From positions 1-33,381 of the forward strand of contig CAZNYT010000018.1 of the NCBI GenBank assembly GCA_964577315.1: a DNA stretch of 33,381 bases. Reading direction: 5' to 3'. Positions 14,573-24,171 of this stretch are shown here, one piece after another (the stretch's first letter is position 1; the number at the start of each line of letters is the position of its first letter). Under the pieces are notes generated by a model. The model saw only the letters and a program-made list of their open reading frames with translations. It made no database searches and had not been told where the DNA came from. The stretch is from Desulfonatronospira sp964577315 (GTDB lineage Bacteria > Desulfobacterota > Desulfovibrionia > Desulfovibrionales > Desulfonatronovibrionaceae). The translations under genes were made by a program, and so were the position numbers.

Positions 14573-16468
14573 TTATACAAAAAATTCCTGGGCAGCCTTT
14601 TTAATCCCGTTCTTGCAAAGCCCCAGGCTTTCCCGGATCTCCCTGGGAGGGCCATGCTCCACAAAAAAGTCCCCTATCCCCAAACGCTTGACCTTGAGTC
14701 CTGCTAACATATCCTCATCCGCAAGAAATTCCAGAACAGCCGACCCGAAGCCTCCAGCCAGGGCATTTTCCTCTACCAGGATGAAATGTTTAAACCTGGC
14801 AGCCAGTTCCTTAATTTCCAGGACAGGCAGCGGCTTCACAAACCTGGAATTAAGCACTGCCAGGGACAACCCTTCCTTTTCCAGCTCCAGAGCGGCTTCC
14901 AAGGCTGGATATACCCGGCTCCCTATGGCCAGAATCGCCCCGTGTTCGCCGTCCTTGAGTACTTCCCCGCTCCCTATGTCTACGGGCTCGGGCTCAAAGC
15001 TCAGTTCAGCGCCTGTACCTACTCCCCTAGGATACCGGACAGAAATGGGACCCTCATGCTGCACAGCAGTAAGAATCATGCGCTGCAGCTCTGCCTCGTC
15101 CTTGGGGGCCATGCATACCATGTTCGGAATATGCCTGAGGTAGGAAAAATCGAAGTTGCCGTGGTGCGTGGGACCGTCCTCACCCACAATGCCGCCACGG
15201 TCCAAACAGAAGGTAACCGGTAGGTTCTGAAGACATACGTCATGCAGGACTTGATCATATGAGCGCTGCAGAAATGTGGAATAAATGGCTACCACCGGAT
15301 TCAGTCCCTGAGTAGCCAAACCTGCGGCAAAGGTAACCGCATGCTGTTCGCAGATGCCCACGTCGAAAAAACGCTCCGGGAACTTTTCAGCAAATTCGCC
15401 CAAACCTGTTCCTTCGGGCATGGCTGCGGTTATGGCTACGATTTTATCGTCCTTTACAGCCAACTTACTCAGAGTATCGCCGAAGACACCGGTATAGCTG
15501 GGCAGGCTTTCTCCCTGGGGCTTTTTCTTGGCCAGGCCGGTTTCAGGCTCAAAGCAGCCCACCCCGTGGTAATAGGTAGGATTCTCCTCGGCAGGCTTGT
15601 AACCCTTGCCCTTTTTGGTCAACACATGCACTAATACCGGCCCCTGCAGATCCTTGACCTGGCCCAGAATCCGGGTCAAATCCGAGAGGTTGTGTCCATC
15701 CACCGGCCCGATGTAATTGAATTTTAGAGCCTCAAACAAAATCCCTGGGGTAAAGAAATTCTTCAGGGATTCTTCGCTCTTGCGGGCATAGTTCAGGATA
15801 TCGTCCCCTATCCTGGGAATCTGCCGCATAAAGGCTTCCACATCCTTCTTGAAACGGACCATCCATCTAGAGGACAGCTTGCGGCTCAAAAACGAGGACA
15901 GAGCACCCACATTCTGAGCAATGGACATCTCGTTGTCATTTAAGATCACCACCAGATCCCGATCCAGATGCCCGGCCTGGTTCAGGCCTTCAAAAGCCAG
16001 GCCAGCTGTCAGGGAACCGTCCCCGATAATGGACACCACCTTGTGCTCGCTCTTTTGAATATCCCGGGCCACTGCCATGCCCAGACCTGCAGATATAGAG
16101 GTACTGGAGTGCCCTACTGCAAAATGGTCATACCCGCTTTCCTCCGGCTTGGGGAAGCCGCTGATCCCGCTCCGCTTTCTGAGGGTGTGAAACTGGTCCC
16201 TGCGAGTGGTCAGGATCTTGTAGGCGTAGGCCTGATGTCCAACGTCCCAGATTATTCTGTCCCGGCTGGGATCGAACACGCTCAGCAAGGCCAGGGTCAG
16301 CTCAATAGCACCCAGGGAAGGGGCCAAGTGCCCTCCATTGGTGGACACCACCCTGATAATCAGGTCTCTAACCTCCTGTGCCAAGCGATTCTTATCCGGA
16401 AGAGACAGCTCCTTGATCTCTTCCGGGGAGTAAATATGGGGTAAGATTAGTTTATCTTCCTGATGCAT
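14573..16468 (-). CDS. dxs: 1-deoxy-D-xylulose-5-phosphate synthase
   Basis: A 631-residue thiamine-diphosphate enzyme of the usual Dxs length. It condenses pyruvate and glyceraldehyde 3-phosphate in the first step of the MEP isoprenoid pathway. Motifs include DVGHQAYAYKILTTRRDQF (residues about 75-93), GDGSLTAGLAFEGLNQAG (about 149-166) with LNDNEMSIAQNVG for the cofactor, and DVGICEQHAVTFAAGLA (about 362-378) in the transketolase-like domain. The C-terminal domain is complete. It is downstream of the PEP-synthase-like gene on the same strand, about 115 bp away with a hairpin between. The ribosome binding site is weak (GGTGGG). Confidence 0.96.
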   Translation of the reverse strand: MHQEDKLILPHIYSPEEIKELSLPDKNRLAQEVRDLIIRVVSTNGGHLAPSLGAIELTLALLSVFDPSRDRIIWDVGHQAYAYKILTTRRDQFHTLRKRSGISGFPKPEESGYDHFAVGHSSTSISAGLGMAVARDIQKSEHKVVSIIGDGSLTAGLAFEGLNQAGHLDRDLVVILNDNEMSIAQNVGALSSFLSRKLSSRWMVRFKKDVEAFMRQIPRIGDDILNYARKSEESLKNFFTPGILFEALKFNYIGPVDGHNLSDLTRILGQVKDLQGPVLVHVLTKKGKGYKPAEENPTYYHGVGCFEPETGLAKKKPQGESLPSYTGVFGDTLSKLAVKDDKIVAITAAMPEGTGLGEFAEKFPERFFDVGICEQHAVTFAAGLATQGLNPVVAIYSTFLQRSYDQVLHDVCLQNLPVTFCLDRGGIVGEDGPTHHGNFDFSYLRHIPNMVCMAPKDEAELQRMILTAVQHEGPISVRYPRGVGTGAELSFEPEPVDIGSGEVLKDGEHGAILAIGSRVYPALEAALELEKEGLSLAVLNSRFVKPLPVLEIKELAARFKHFILVEENALAGGFGSAVLEFLADEDMLAGLKVKRLGIGDFFVEHGPPREIRESLGLCKNGIKKAAQEFFV

Positions 16469-16529
16469 TCTGTTTTCTGACCCACCATAAAATCTGAACA
16501 GCCAAAAATCCTGTCCAATAGTCTTTAAT

Positions 16530-16568
16530 AAGCGCGGGACATGGAACCCTTTACAACGCCCCGCGCTT
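16530..16568 (-). terminator. Hairpin after the PEP-synthase-like gene
   Basis: Arms AAGCGCGGG (16530-16538) and CCCGCGCTT (16560-16568) form a 9-bp stem in the gap between the PEP-synthase-like gene and dxs. On the plus strand it is followed by CTTTTTTCTT. On the minus strand, where the genes lie, it is followed by ATTAAAG, so termination for these genes may be partial. Confidence 0.5.
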
Positions 16569-16582
16569 CTTTTTTCTTATGT

Positions 16583-19500
16583 TTACTTGGCTTTCTGGAA
16601 CAAATCCTCTTTGGCTTTTGCCTGCTCCTCGTAAGTGGAAAAACCCGCCTGTTTCATAGCATCCTCGATGGTGGTCTGCCAATCCCAGTTAGCATAGATA
16701 ACCGGTTTGTGGAAGGTATTTCGGAACTTGTAGAGTTCCTGGCGGTAAAAATCCTCCTTGGTGGTTCCCAGGTGATAGTAGAGCTGATCGTGCAGGCGCG
16801 CGGCCTCGCCCTCGTACCACTCCATGAGATCCTTGGCAGAGGAGTACTTCTTGAGGATATGTTCGTAATTTTGTTCCTCCAAGAGCTCGTGCAGCCGGTT
16901 CAGGTGCTGAGTCTGCAGCCAGCTTCCCAGCTCCTCTAGCTTTATCTCTTCCTGTTCGGTCTTGGCGAACTCCTCCTTGGTCTGGGCGTAAGTATCCGGG
17001 ACCACGGAAGCAGATACAATACCCGAGATGCATACCAGTCCCCGGATGATCTTGCTGTTGGAAACCCCTTGACCGCAGAAGCCCACCTTTTTGCCGTACT
17101 TTTGGCCGGTAAATATGGTCACCAGTATGGACCACACAACTGCCGGGTCCTCTTCGTCGTAGATATGTCCCAGCCTGGAATTGTCCCGGTCCGTGCCCAG
17201 GACCAACTGGGTCATGTCGTTGGAGCCAATGGAAAAACCGTCGAACTCCTGGATGAATTCCTTGGCTATGATAGCGTTGCTAGGTATCTCGGACATCTGG
17301 ATGATCTTGAGTCCGTCCTCTCCGGACTTAAGTTTGTGCACATCAGACAGATACCGCTTGATGCTTCTGGCTTCCTCTATGGTGCGCACAAAAGGAAGCA
17401 TAAGCTGCAGGTTCTTCCCGCCATAGGCTCCCCGGGCCAATTTAAAGGCCTCGATTTCCCAGTCGTGGATATCCCGGGACACACCGCGATACCCGAGCAT
17501 GGGATTGTCCTCGAAGTCCTCGAACAGCATCCCTCCCATGAGATTGCGGTACTCGTTGGTCTTGTAATCCGTGGTGCGATAGATAATCTCCTTACCGTAA
17601 AAAGCCATGGCAAACATGGCCAATCCCTGGGACAGGGTTTGGACATAAAGTTCCTTCCCGGTGCGAACCCCCCGGCTTATGAGGTGATCATGGATATTCT
17701 GGGGCAGGTTGCGCACCGTATCCATATCGCTTTTGAGCCCCACCTTCTGTGCTACATCATCCCTTAAATTCTCGATCTCATTCAAGTGGCTCTGCACGAA
17801 GGGATCATCCTTGACCCGCTTCTCAATGCGGGAAATATCTTCTTCAATGGCTTCCCTCTTCTCAGCGGTTTCCGGATCATCACCGATCAGGAGCAGGAAC
17901 TGATCCGCGTACCCCATGATGATGGCGATATGCTCCCGCAAATTCAGGGAGGTCTTGAGCACGTCCAACCTCTTGGCAGCCATGTCTATATGCTCGTCCA
18001 GCTTCTTGTCCAGCTCCCGGAGCTGACGGTGCATGGCCAAGACCTCATCCGTGCCCTTAGCACCCTTTTGATCCGTGAGCTCACTCATGCGCTTTTCCAG
18101 GCCGGTTATAATGCCCACGTACCTCCTGAGGTTCAGATCCAGGCTAACCAGACCCGAGGTTAGCTGCTCCCGGACCACCTTGGTGAGCTCGTTCTCCAGC
18201 TCGCGGTACTTATTGTTTACCACCTCTTCTAGGTAACCCTTGTCGTAGGCCTCCAGTGCCTGGGGATGGACACCGATATTGCCCAGCATGAACTCCGCCC
18301 GGAGAAGCCCGACTTCGAAATCCGGAACCTGGCGCAGCCTGGACAGGAACATGGCCTGACCGATATCCGCCAAGATCAGGCCCACCTTGGTCTTGGTGGC
18401 GGGCAGCTTGCTGACATCTATATCGTTGCCCACTTCCTCCAAGGGGATCAAGCCCCTGTAAACCAATCCCCGGGAGCCGTCCACGGTAACCTCCTGGCTC
18501 TCCAGGGCCCGCAGTGCCTCTAGCCTCTTAATGCCGATGACAGCCGGAATGCCCAGTTCCCGGGAAGTAATTGCTGCATGGCTGGTATCACCCCCGGCAT
18601 CAGCCAAAATCGCGGAAGCTATCCGCATCCCCGGGACCATATCCGGATCAGTGCGTTCCGCTGCCAGGATATTGCCCTTGTTAATCTTGTTAAGCTCCAG
18701 AGCGGAACGCAGAAACTTGACCGTACCCTGACCGGCACCCCTGGAAGCACCGTTGCCCTCCAGGATCACCTCAGCATTGGCCAAGGCCTTTTCATCCACC
18801 TCCATCCGTCTCATGAAAATGGTATTGGGATGCTGTTCAAGCTCCTCGTTCCACCTGGTTTCCGGTCTGGCCTGGACGAACCACAGCCGGTCCCATTCAT
18901 CGATACAGAATTCGGTATCCATGATCATCCCGTCGTAAGCCATGCTGATGGAACGTACTCCCTTGGCAACCAATTCCGCCTGGGCCAGGGAAAGGCTCCA
19001 ACGGGTAATCAGATCCTCAGCTACGGATTCGATCTTAGTACCGGCCCCAGTTTCATCGTAAACGATCTTTTTATCTTTATAGCCCATCTGGCGTATTACC
19101 ACTTCCTCACCGTCATCGCGCTTAAAAACGATGAATTTGTCCGGAGTGACCAAACCGCTCACAACGGCCTCTCCCAAGCCGTAGCTGGCATCTATGGACA
19201 CCAGGTCCTTGCGGTCCGTACCCCGGCAGCCAGTGGCTGTATCAGCGCTGAAAGCGGTTCCGGATATTACCGGGTTGATCATGCGCATGATGCAAACAGA
19301 CAGGGAAGTATTTTCAATGGCCCATTCATCCTTGGCCTGGGCAGCTATGGAGTCGTCCCCGGTGGCTTCCGCCTTGGACACGGCATCCAGGATAGCTTCC
19401 CTGCGGTAGGTCATGCTGCGCAGGTTATAAGCAGAGGCGCAGTCCCATTGATAGGCCTCCACAGCACTGCTTTCGCTGGCAATGTTCAAATAGGTATCCT

Positions 19501-20200
19501 GGAGTCCAGCAAAAGCCTTTTTGCGGCTGTCCTCTCCGGCTGCTGAAGAGCGCACCGCCACGGGTACATTATCCATCCCGGCTTCTTTGCAAATGGACCT
19601 GTAAGCCTGGCGCACCGCCTCGTCTACCTCCTGGGGCAAATCCACGCTGAGAATGGCAGTCTGAACCAGCACGGACCTTTTTCGCAGCTGATCGATTCCT
19701 TCCGGTGAAACTGCGAAGCCTTCCACTACGTTATTGATAAAGGTCCTGAGCTTAATGGAAGTGCCTGCTTGTTGAGGGGATCTCTTGACTTTGAGAGCCA
19801 TCCTCCGGACCAATTTTTTCAAAAAATCCGGGTCTTCGTTAATCTCGGAATCCGTCCAGTCTATAGCGTCGTACTCCTTGTCCACAGTGGACCTGATAGC
19901 GGCGGCGTTTACTTTGGTTTCGTCCAGGAGCTTATGGAAGGCGGCGGCTGAGATGGCTCTAAATTGGGGTGCTCGGATGTCCTCGATGGTGTTGATTATA
20001 GCGGTGTTATAGTTCTTGCCTCCTACTAGAATCTCGGCTTCAGTACCCAGTTCCACAATGTCGTTGGCGGAAAGGACCAATTGGGATTTTATCTCATCCA
20101 CCCCCTTACCTGGCTTTTGTTCTTGGTCTACGCTTTCCTCTGCTACCTCTGCCTCTGGGTTACCCTTCTGTTTTTGGGATTTCTTGTCGGATTTTGCCAT
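16583..20200 (-). CDS. PEP synthase-like PEP/pyruvate phosphotransferase, enlarged
   Basis: A 1205-residue protein, against about 800 for ordinary PpsA. The N-terminal ATP/pyruvate-binding domain shows VAVRSSAAGEDSRKKAFAG (residues about 212-230) and WFVQARPETRW. The phosphohistidine domain has GGDTSHAAITSRELGIPAVI (about 545-565), with the catalytic His in TSHAA. The C-terminal PEP-binding barrel shows LGYRGVSRD, MLPFVRTIEEAR, GSNDMTQLVLGTDRDNS and CGQGVS (ends about 1047). It carries a helical, charged insert of about 170 residues (about 680-850) inside the barrel domain and a further ~120 residues at the C-terminus, neither seen in PpsA. It is clustered with pyruvate carboxylase and birA, as I recall for Desulfovibrio. 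The reaction is probably pyruvate to PEP; a regulatory role is possible. AAAGGAGA precedes the ATG. Confidence 0.85.
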   Translation of the reverse strand: MAKSDKKSQKQKGNPEAEVAEESVDQEQKPGKGVDEIKSQLVLSANDIVELGTEAEILVGGKNYNTAIINTIEDIRAPQFRAISAAAFHKLLDETKVNAAAIRSTVDKEYDAIDWTDSEINEDPDFLKKLVRRMALKVKRSPQQAGTSIKLRTFINNVVEGFAVSPEGIDQLRKRSVLVQTAILSVDLPQEVDEAVRQAYRSICKEAGMDNVPVAVRSSAAGEDSRKKAFAGLQDTYLNIASESSAVEAYQWDCASAYNLRSMTYRREAILDAVSKAEATGDDSIAAQAKDEWAIENTSLSVCIMRMINPVISGTAFSADTATGCRGTDRKDLVSIDASYGLGEAVVSGLVTPDKFIVFKRDDGEEVVIRQMGYKDKKIVYDETGAGTKIESVAEDLITRWSLSLAQAELVAKGVRSISMAYDGMIMDTEFCIDEWDRLWFVQARPETRWNEELEQHPNTIFMRRMEVDEKALANAEVILEGNGASRGAGQGTVKFLRSALELNKINKGNILAAERTDPDMVPGMRIASAILADAGGDTSHAAITSRELGIPAVIGIKRLEALRALESQEVTVDGSRGLVYRGLIPLEEVGNDIDVSKLPATKTKVGLILADIGQAMFLSRLRQVPDFEVGLLRAEFMLGNIGVHPQALEAYDKGYLEEVVNNKYRELENELTKVVREQLTSGLVSLDLNLRRYVGIITGLEKRMSELTDQKGAKGTDEVLAMHRQLRELDKKLDEHIDMAAKRLDVLKTSLNLREHIAIIMGYADQFLLLIGDDPETAEKREAIEEDISRIEKRVKDDPFVQSHLNEIENLRDDVAQKVGLKSDMDTVRNLPQNIHDHLISRGVRTGKELYVQTLSQGLAMFAMAFYGKEIIYRTTDYKTNEYRNLMGGMLFEDFEDNPMLGYRGVSRDIHDWEIEAFKLARGAYGGKNLQLMLPFVRTIEEARSIKRYLSDVHKLKSGEDGLKIIQMSEIPSNAIIAKEFIQEFDGFSIGSNDMTQLVLGTDRDNSRLGHIYDEEDPAVVWSILVTIFTGQKYGKKVGFCGQGVSNSKIIRGLVCISGIVSASVVPDTYAQTKEEFAKTEQEEIKLEELGSWLQTQHLNRLHELLEEQNYEHILKKYSSAKDLMEWYEGEAARLHDQLYYHLGTTKEDFYRQELYKFRNTFHKPVIYANWDWQTTIEDAMKQAGFSTYEEQAKAKEDLFQKAK

Positions 20201-20329
20201 GCCTAAATCTCCTTTGAAGATGCTTTTTTTTTACAGGTTGATTTTCCAGCTAAAATTGCCGGCATCACCTGCCAAACCATCCCGACCCTAGACCGGGCCA
20301 AACACTCGGCCCCACCCAGGGTCAGGGTT

Positions 20330-23300
20330 TTATAATCTTTGCCCGCATTCCGGACAAAACTTGCTCCCTTCAAACGGGATATGGGTATCGCAACTGGAAC
20401 AAGTAGCTGGGACAGGACCCAATTCCACAAGCAACTCCCCTTCCTTCACCGGGACCATCTTTTTATCACCCTGGTAATCGGCAAACTTGAGCACCCGCTT
20501 GACTATGCCGTCCGCCGGGGAAAGAACAGCCTTTTCCTGCTTCATTATGGAAAGGTTGAAAAGCTCCTCCCCTTTTTTGACCTTGTCCCCGGGGTTGACG
20601 TGCATTACCCACAAATCCCCGGTGTTGGGGGAACCTACATGGTAAGGATTCTTGGGATCAGCCATTTCCAGGGATTCTTTTCCGGTACCAATGGGTTCCT
20701 GGACCTGGATCTGGTAAGTAAAGAACTCGGAATCCAGGGAATAGCGCACCACGCTCATGCCGTTCAGATCCGGGGCGGATATATCTACTATCTTCAGGAC
20801 ATGGGGCTTACCGTTTCTGTCCTCGAAAGTTATCTCGCTTTCCGGAACCATTCCCTCGAACCAGACATCCAGGGGGAGCTGATTGGGATCCCCGTAATCA
20901 CATCTGAATTGAATGCAGTTCAAAGCGTCCCCGGGATGGTTCAAGTAATTCACCAGTTCCTCCCGGGTGGGATCCCTGGCTATATTCGTGGCCAGATTGT
21001 GCCTTTCCTCTTCAATATCCACATCTTCCAGGTTTGCCAGGGGAGACTCCTCTGTCCTGGAAGCAATGGCATCCTTATAGTTCTCTCCGAAGGCGCTCTC
21101 ATATACCCAGTCCGGGGGAAAGCCCAGGGGCAGCCTGCCGAATCTTCCCAGAAGCAGATTCCGGAAAGCATCATTGGAATGCTTGTAGATCTCCAAGCGA
21201 TCCGTCTTGGTCTGCTCATCCAGTTCTTCTTCCGGAGTGGTTACCACTGTGTCCAGGACATTCAGAAGATGGCGCACCCCTTGCTCCCCTTTTTCCTTGT
21301 ACACGTTGGAAATAGCCAAAAATGCAGTGTTCCAGGTAATCTGGGAACCGGGGGTAACGTCGTGGTAGCGCACAATCTTGCGTATCCCGGCCAGGAACCT
21401 GAGCATATAGGGCAAGAGATGAATATAGCCCTGCTTCATGGCCCCTTCCTGTGAAGAGGAAGTAGCCCCTCCGGGCATGCCGTGCTCCACCACGTCGTAA
21501 TCTATGCCCTGGAAATAAGGCGCTGTATAGCGATCGTAATAGGGCATGATCTGCTTCAGGACAAAATTGCACTTGCGGATCATGTCCTTGTTCAGATCCG
21601 TTTTCATGCCCAACTCCTCGATATAGGCGGCAGTGGAGAGGACTTCCCCCTGACCGTACCACCGAACCGAAGCGCCGATGGCAGTGTCCACTATATGCGC
21701 TCCGGCCCGGGCTGCTTCCGCTACTGCAGGAACGAACAGCCCGTCGGTATAGTGACGGTGATAGTGCACCACGAGCTCCGGGTATTTATTCCGGATACGG
21801 GAAACCAGTTCCCGGATGAACCAGGGTGGGCACACCCCGGCCATATCCTTCAGGCCCAGGATAAACTTGGTAAGCACTCTTTCTCGGGGCAGTCCTGCCG
21901 CCTTGCTCATGAGATCAACTATCTCCTCCACCACCCCCATGTAATGGGGAATATCGAAACCTTGGGCATAGGACAGGGAAATGGCAGGTTCGAATATGTT
22001 TCTCTTGTGGCTCATGGCCACCTGGGCAAAGGGGAGCATGTTATCTATATGATTCAGGAAGTCGAAGCACCTGATGACATCGTAGTCCTCGCAGATCATC
22101 TCCCCGGTAAGCTGTATAATATTTCTGGGCAAGGGCTTGTATCCCAAAACGTTGGTGGAACGGATAAGTATCTGCTTCATGGTCCTGGGAGCGAAATGGT
22201 TCCATTCCCTGGCCTCGGTAAAGGGATAGGTCATATTGGCCATCATGGCCACGTGATAGTGGGCTCCCCCGCCGTTTTCCAAGGAAAAGAACCTGCAGTT
22301 GTCCAGGTAGGGCCCCATCAGTCTATCCTCTGCCAGCCGGAAGCGGTTGCCGGAATTGGATTGGGTGATATCTCGGGCGGTGGTGTCCGTAAAATGGACG
22401 TAATCCGAATCCCGGACAAAATCCAGAACTGCATCCCTGTCCCCGCGGGGATAAGGGGATTCCTCCTCTGCATCCTCAAGCAAGGGCAGGACCGGTTCTA
22501 TTCTTCCCAACCTCTTGTCGTGCCTGGTTCTATACTCCCCTAATTGCACGTGAGGATTGTAACCCTTGGCAGAAATTTCAGCCACCAGGCGGGACAGACG
22601 CAGGGCCTCGGGATCCCGCTCCCTGTAGGTCATAATATCCGGGTGATTGGCAATGAAATTGGTATCGTAATCCCCGCTTCGGAATACAGAATTGGCCATT
22701 ACGTTGCGGTGAAAGGGTATGGTGGTCTTTACCCCGGCCACAATGTATTCGTCCAGGGCCCTTTCCATGGTTCCTAGGATCTTGGGCCAGCTCCGGCCGT
22801 AAGCTATGAGCAGGGAAGCAGCTGAATCGTACTGGGAGGGAAAGTGATAGCCCGAGGATATGCAGGAATCCACGCGCACTCCTTGTCCTCCCGGAGACTG
22901 ATACCTGGTGATCAAGCCGGCGTTGGGAGTGAAATCATCCTGGGGGTCCTCGCAATTGATGCGCACTTGTATGGCGTGGTTGGCCGGAATGGTATCCTTA
23001 TCATTGAACCTGAGCTCGGAGCCGTGGGCTATGGCGATCTGTTCCTCCACCAGGTCTACGCCGTAGCGGCATTCCGTGATACCGTGCTCTACTTGCAGCC
23101 GGGTGTTGGCCTCTATCAGGTAGGGCTGACCCTGCTGATCCACCAAAAACTCCACCGTGCACAAAGAATGATACCCCACCTCCCGGACCAGTCTGCGGGA
23201 ATATTCCTTGAGCTCTTCCCGCAGCTCCTGGTTCATCACTGGCCAAGGGGAAGGGGTAATCTCCACCAGCTTCTGGTGGTTGCGCTGCAGGGTACAGTCC

Positions 23301-24013
23301 CGTTCGTCAAAGGCGAAAATGTTGCCATATTTGTCCGAGGCCACCTGGATCTCTATATGGCGCACCGAGGTGAGCAGTTTTTCCACGTACAGGCGAGGGT
23401 TGCCAAAAGAGGCCTGAGCCAGGGATGAAGCCTTGTCATATGCCCTTTCCAGCTCTTCCTCTTTGAAAACCTCGTAGATGCCCCTGCCTCCTCCGCCGCC
23501 TTCAGCCTTGAGCATGATGGGAAAGCCGATTTCATAGGCAAAATCCAGGGCCTCCTCCACGGTAACCGACTCTTCTGAGCCCGGCACCACGGGCACACCC
23601 AGTTTCTTGGCCAGAGTGCGCAAGGCCACCTTGTTGCCCAGGATCTCCATGGATCTGGATTCCGGGCCGATAAAGACCAAGCCTTCCTCCCGGCACTTGG
23701 CAGGAAAGGAAAAATCCTCGGAAATAAAGCCCCATCCGGGATGAATAGCGGTAACGCCCATGGCTTTGGCCTTGGATATGATCTTGTCCATATCCAGATA
23801 TCCCCTGGGATCATCCCCCAAAAGCAAGAGCTCCTGGGCCCCATAAGTAAATGGTGCGGTTTTATCCACGTCCGTGGCGGTCACCACCGGAACAGCACCG
23901 AAAACCTCTCTTATGGAGCGCGATATACGCCGGGCAGGAATCCCACGGTTGGCGACCAGGATTTTTTGACCCCGTAATTCCTCTACCACCTGATCAAAAG
24001 TCTTTGCTTGCAT
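20330..24013 (-). CDS. pyc: Pyruvate carboxylase with C-terminal zinc ribbon
   Basis: A 1227-residue single-chain biotin enzyme that makes oxaloacetate from pyruvate, bicarbonate and ATP. Order of domains: biotin carboxylase (about 1-470: ILVANRGIPARR, EGGGGGRGI, CTLQRNHQKLVEI); carboxyltransferase (about 540-1050: FTDTTARDITQS, the HYH metal ligands in VVHYHRHYTDG, MPGGATSS); carboxyl carrier at the end. The biotin lysine is K1158 in SIMKQEK, where most family members have AMKM. After the carrier there is an extra CSSC-x11-CPEC zinc-ribbon-like tail (C1205 to C1223), absent from standard enzymes. The start ATG at 24013 follows GAGGA-N7-GGAG. birA lies directly upstream on the same strand, so substrate and ligase are probably expressed together. 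Confidence 0.94.
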   Translation of the reverse strand: MQAKTFDQVVEELRGQKILVANRGIPARRISRSIREVFGAVPVVTATDVDKTAPFTYGAQELLLLGDDPRGYLDMDKIISKAKAMGVTAIHPGWGFISEDFSFPAKCREEGLVFIGPESRSMEILGNKVALRTLAKKLGVPVVPGSEESVTVEEALDFAYEIGFPIMLKAEGGGGGRGIYEVFKEEELERAYDKASSLAQASFGNPRLYVEKLLTSVRHIEIQVASDKYGNIFAFDERDCTLQRNHQKLVEITPSPWPVMNQELREELKEYSRRLVREVGYHSLCTVEFLVDQQGQPYLIEANTRLQVEHGITECRYGVDLVEEQIAIAHGSELRFNDKDTIPANHAIQVRINCEDPQDDFTPNAGLITRYQSPGGQGVRVDSCISSGYHFPSQYDSAASLLIAYGRSWPKILGTMERALDEYIVAGVKTTIPFHRNVMANSVFRSGDYDTNFIANHPDIMTYRERDPEALRLSRLVAEISAKGYNPHVQLGEYRTRHDKRLGRIEPVLPLLEDAEEESPYPRGDRDAVLDFVRDSDYVHFTDTTARDITQSNSGNRFRLAEDRLMGPYLDNCRFFSLENGGGAHYHVAMMANMTYPFTEAREWNHFAPRTMKQILIRSTNVLGYKPLPRNIIQLTGEMICEDYDVIRCFDFLNHIDNMLPFAQVAMSHKRNIFEPAISLSYAQGFDIPHYMGVVEEIVDLMSKAAGLPRERVLTKFILGLKDMAGVCPPWFIRELVSRIRNKYPELVVHYHRHYTDGLFVPAVAEAARAGAHIVDTAIGASVRWYGQGEVLSTAAYIEELGMKTDLNKDMIRKCNFVLKQIMPYYDRYTAPYFQGIDYDVVEHGMPGGATSSSQEGAMKQGYIHLLPYMLRFLAGIRKIVRYHDVTPGSQITWNTAFLAISNVYKEKGEQGVRHLLNVLDTVVTTPEEELDEQTKTDRLEIYKHSNDAFRNLLLGRFGRLPLGFPPDWVYESAFGENYKDAIASRTEESPLANLEDVDIEEERHNLATNIARDPTREELVNYLNHPGDALNCIQFRCDYGDPNQLPLDVWFEGMVPESEITFEDRNGKPHVLKIVDISAPDLNGMSVVRYSLDSEFFTYQIQVQEPIGTGKESLEMADPKNPYHVGSPNTGDLWVMHVNPGDKVKKGEELFNLSIMKQEKAVLSPADGIVKRVLKFADYQGDKKMVPVKEGELLVELGPVPATCSSCDTHIPFEGSKFCPECGQRL

Positions 24014-24171
24014 CTCCTATATTCCTCTGATTCAGTTCAAAAAGAGTTTTATTTCTTCCCACAACCACTCTGACTACTGCCTTGCCGCGAGAGTTTATGG
24101 CTACTTAGCCAAAACGCGTTAAACACGGCTCCGGTACCCGGCTTTCTTAAACAAAATTTCTTGCTTAAGCC

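Noticed and set aside
18578..19546. 322-codon plus-strand ORF within the PEP-synthase-like gene
   Set aside because: It is antisense to a strongly supported coding gene and has no protein-family features.
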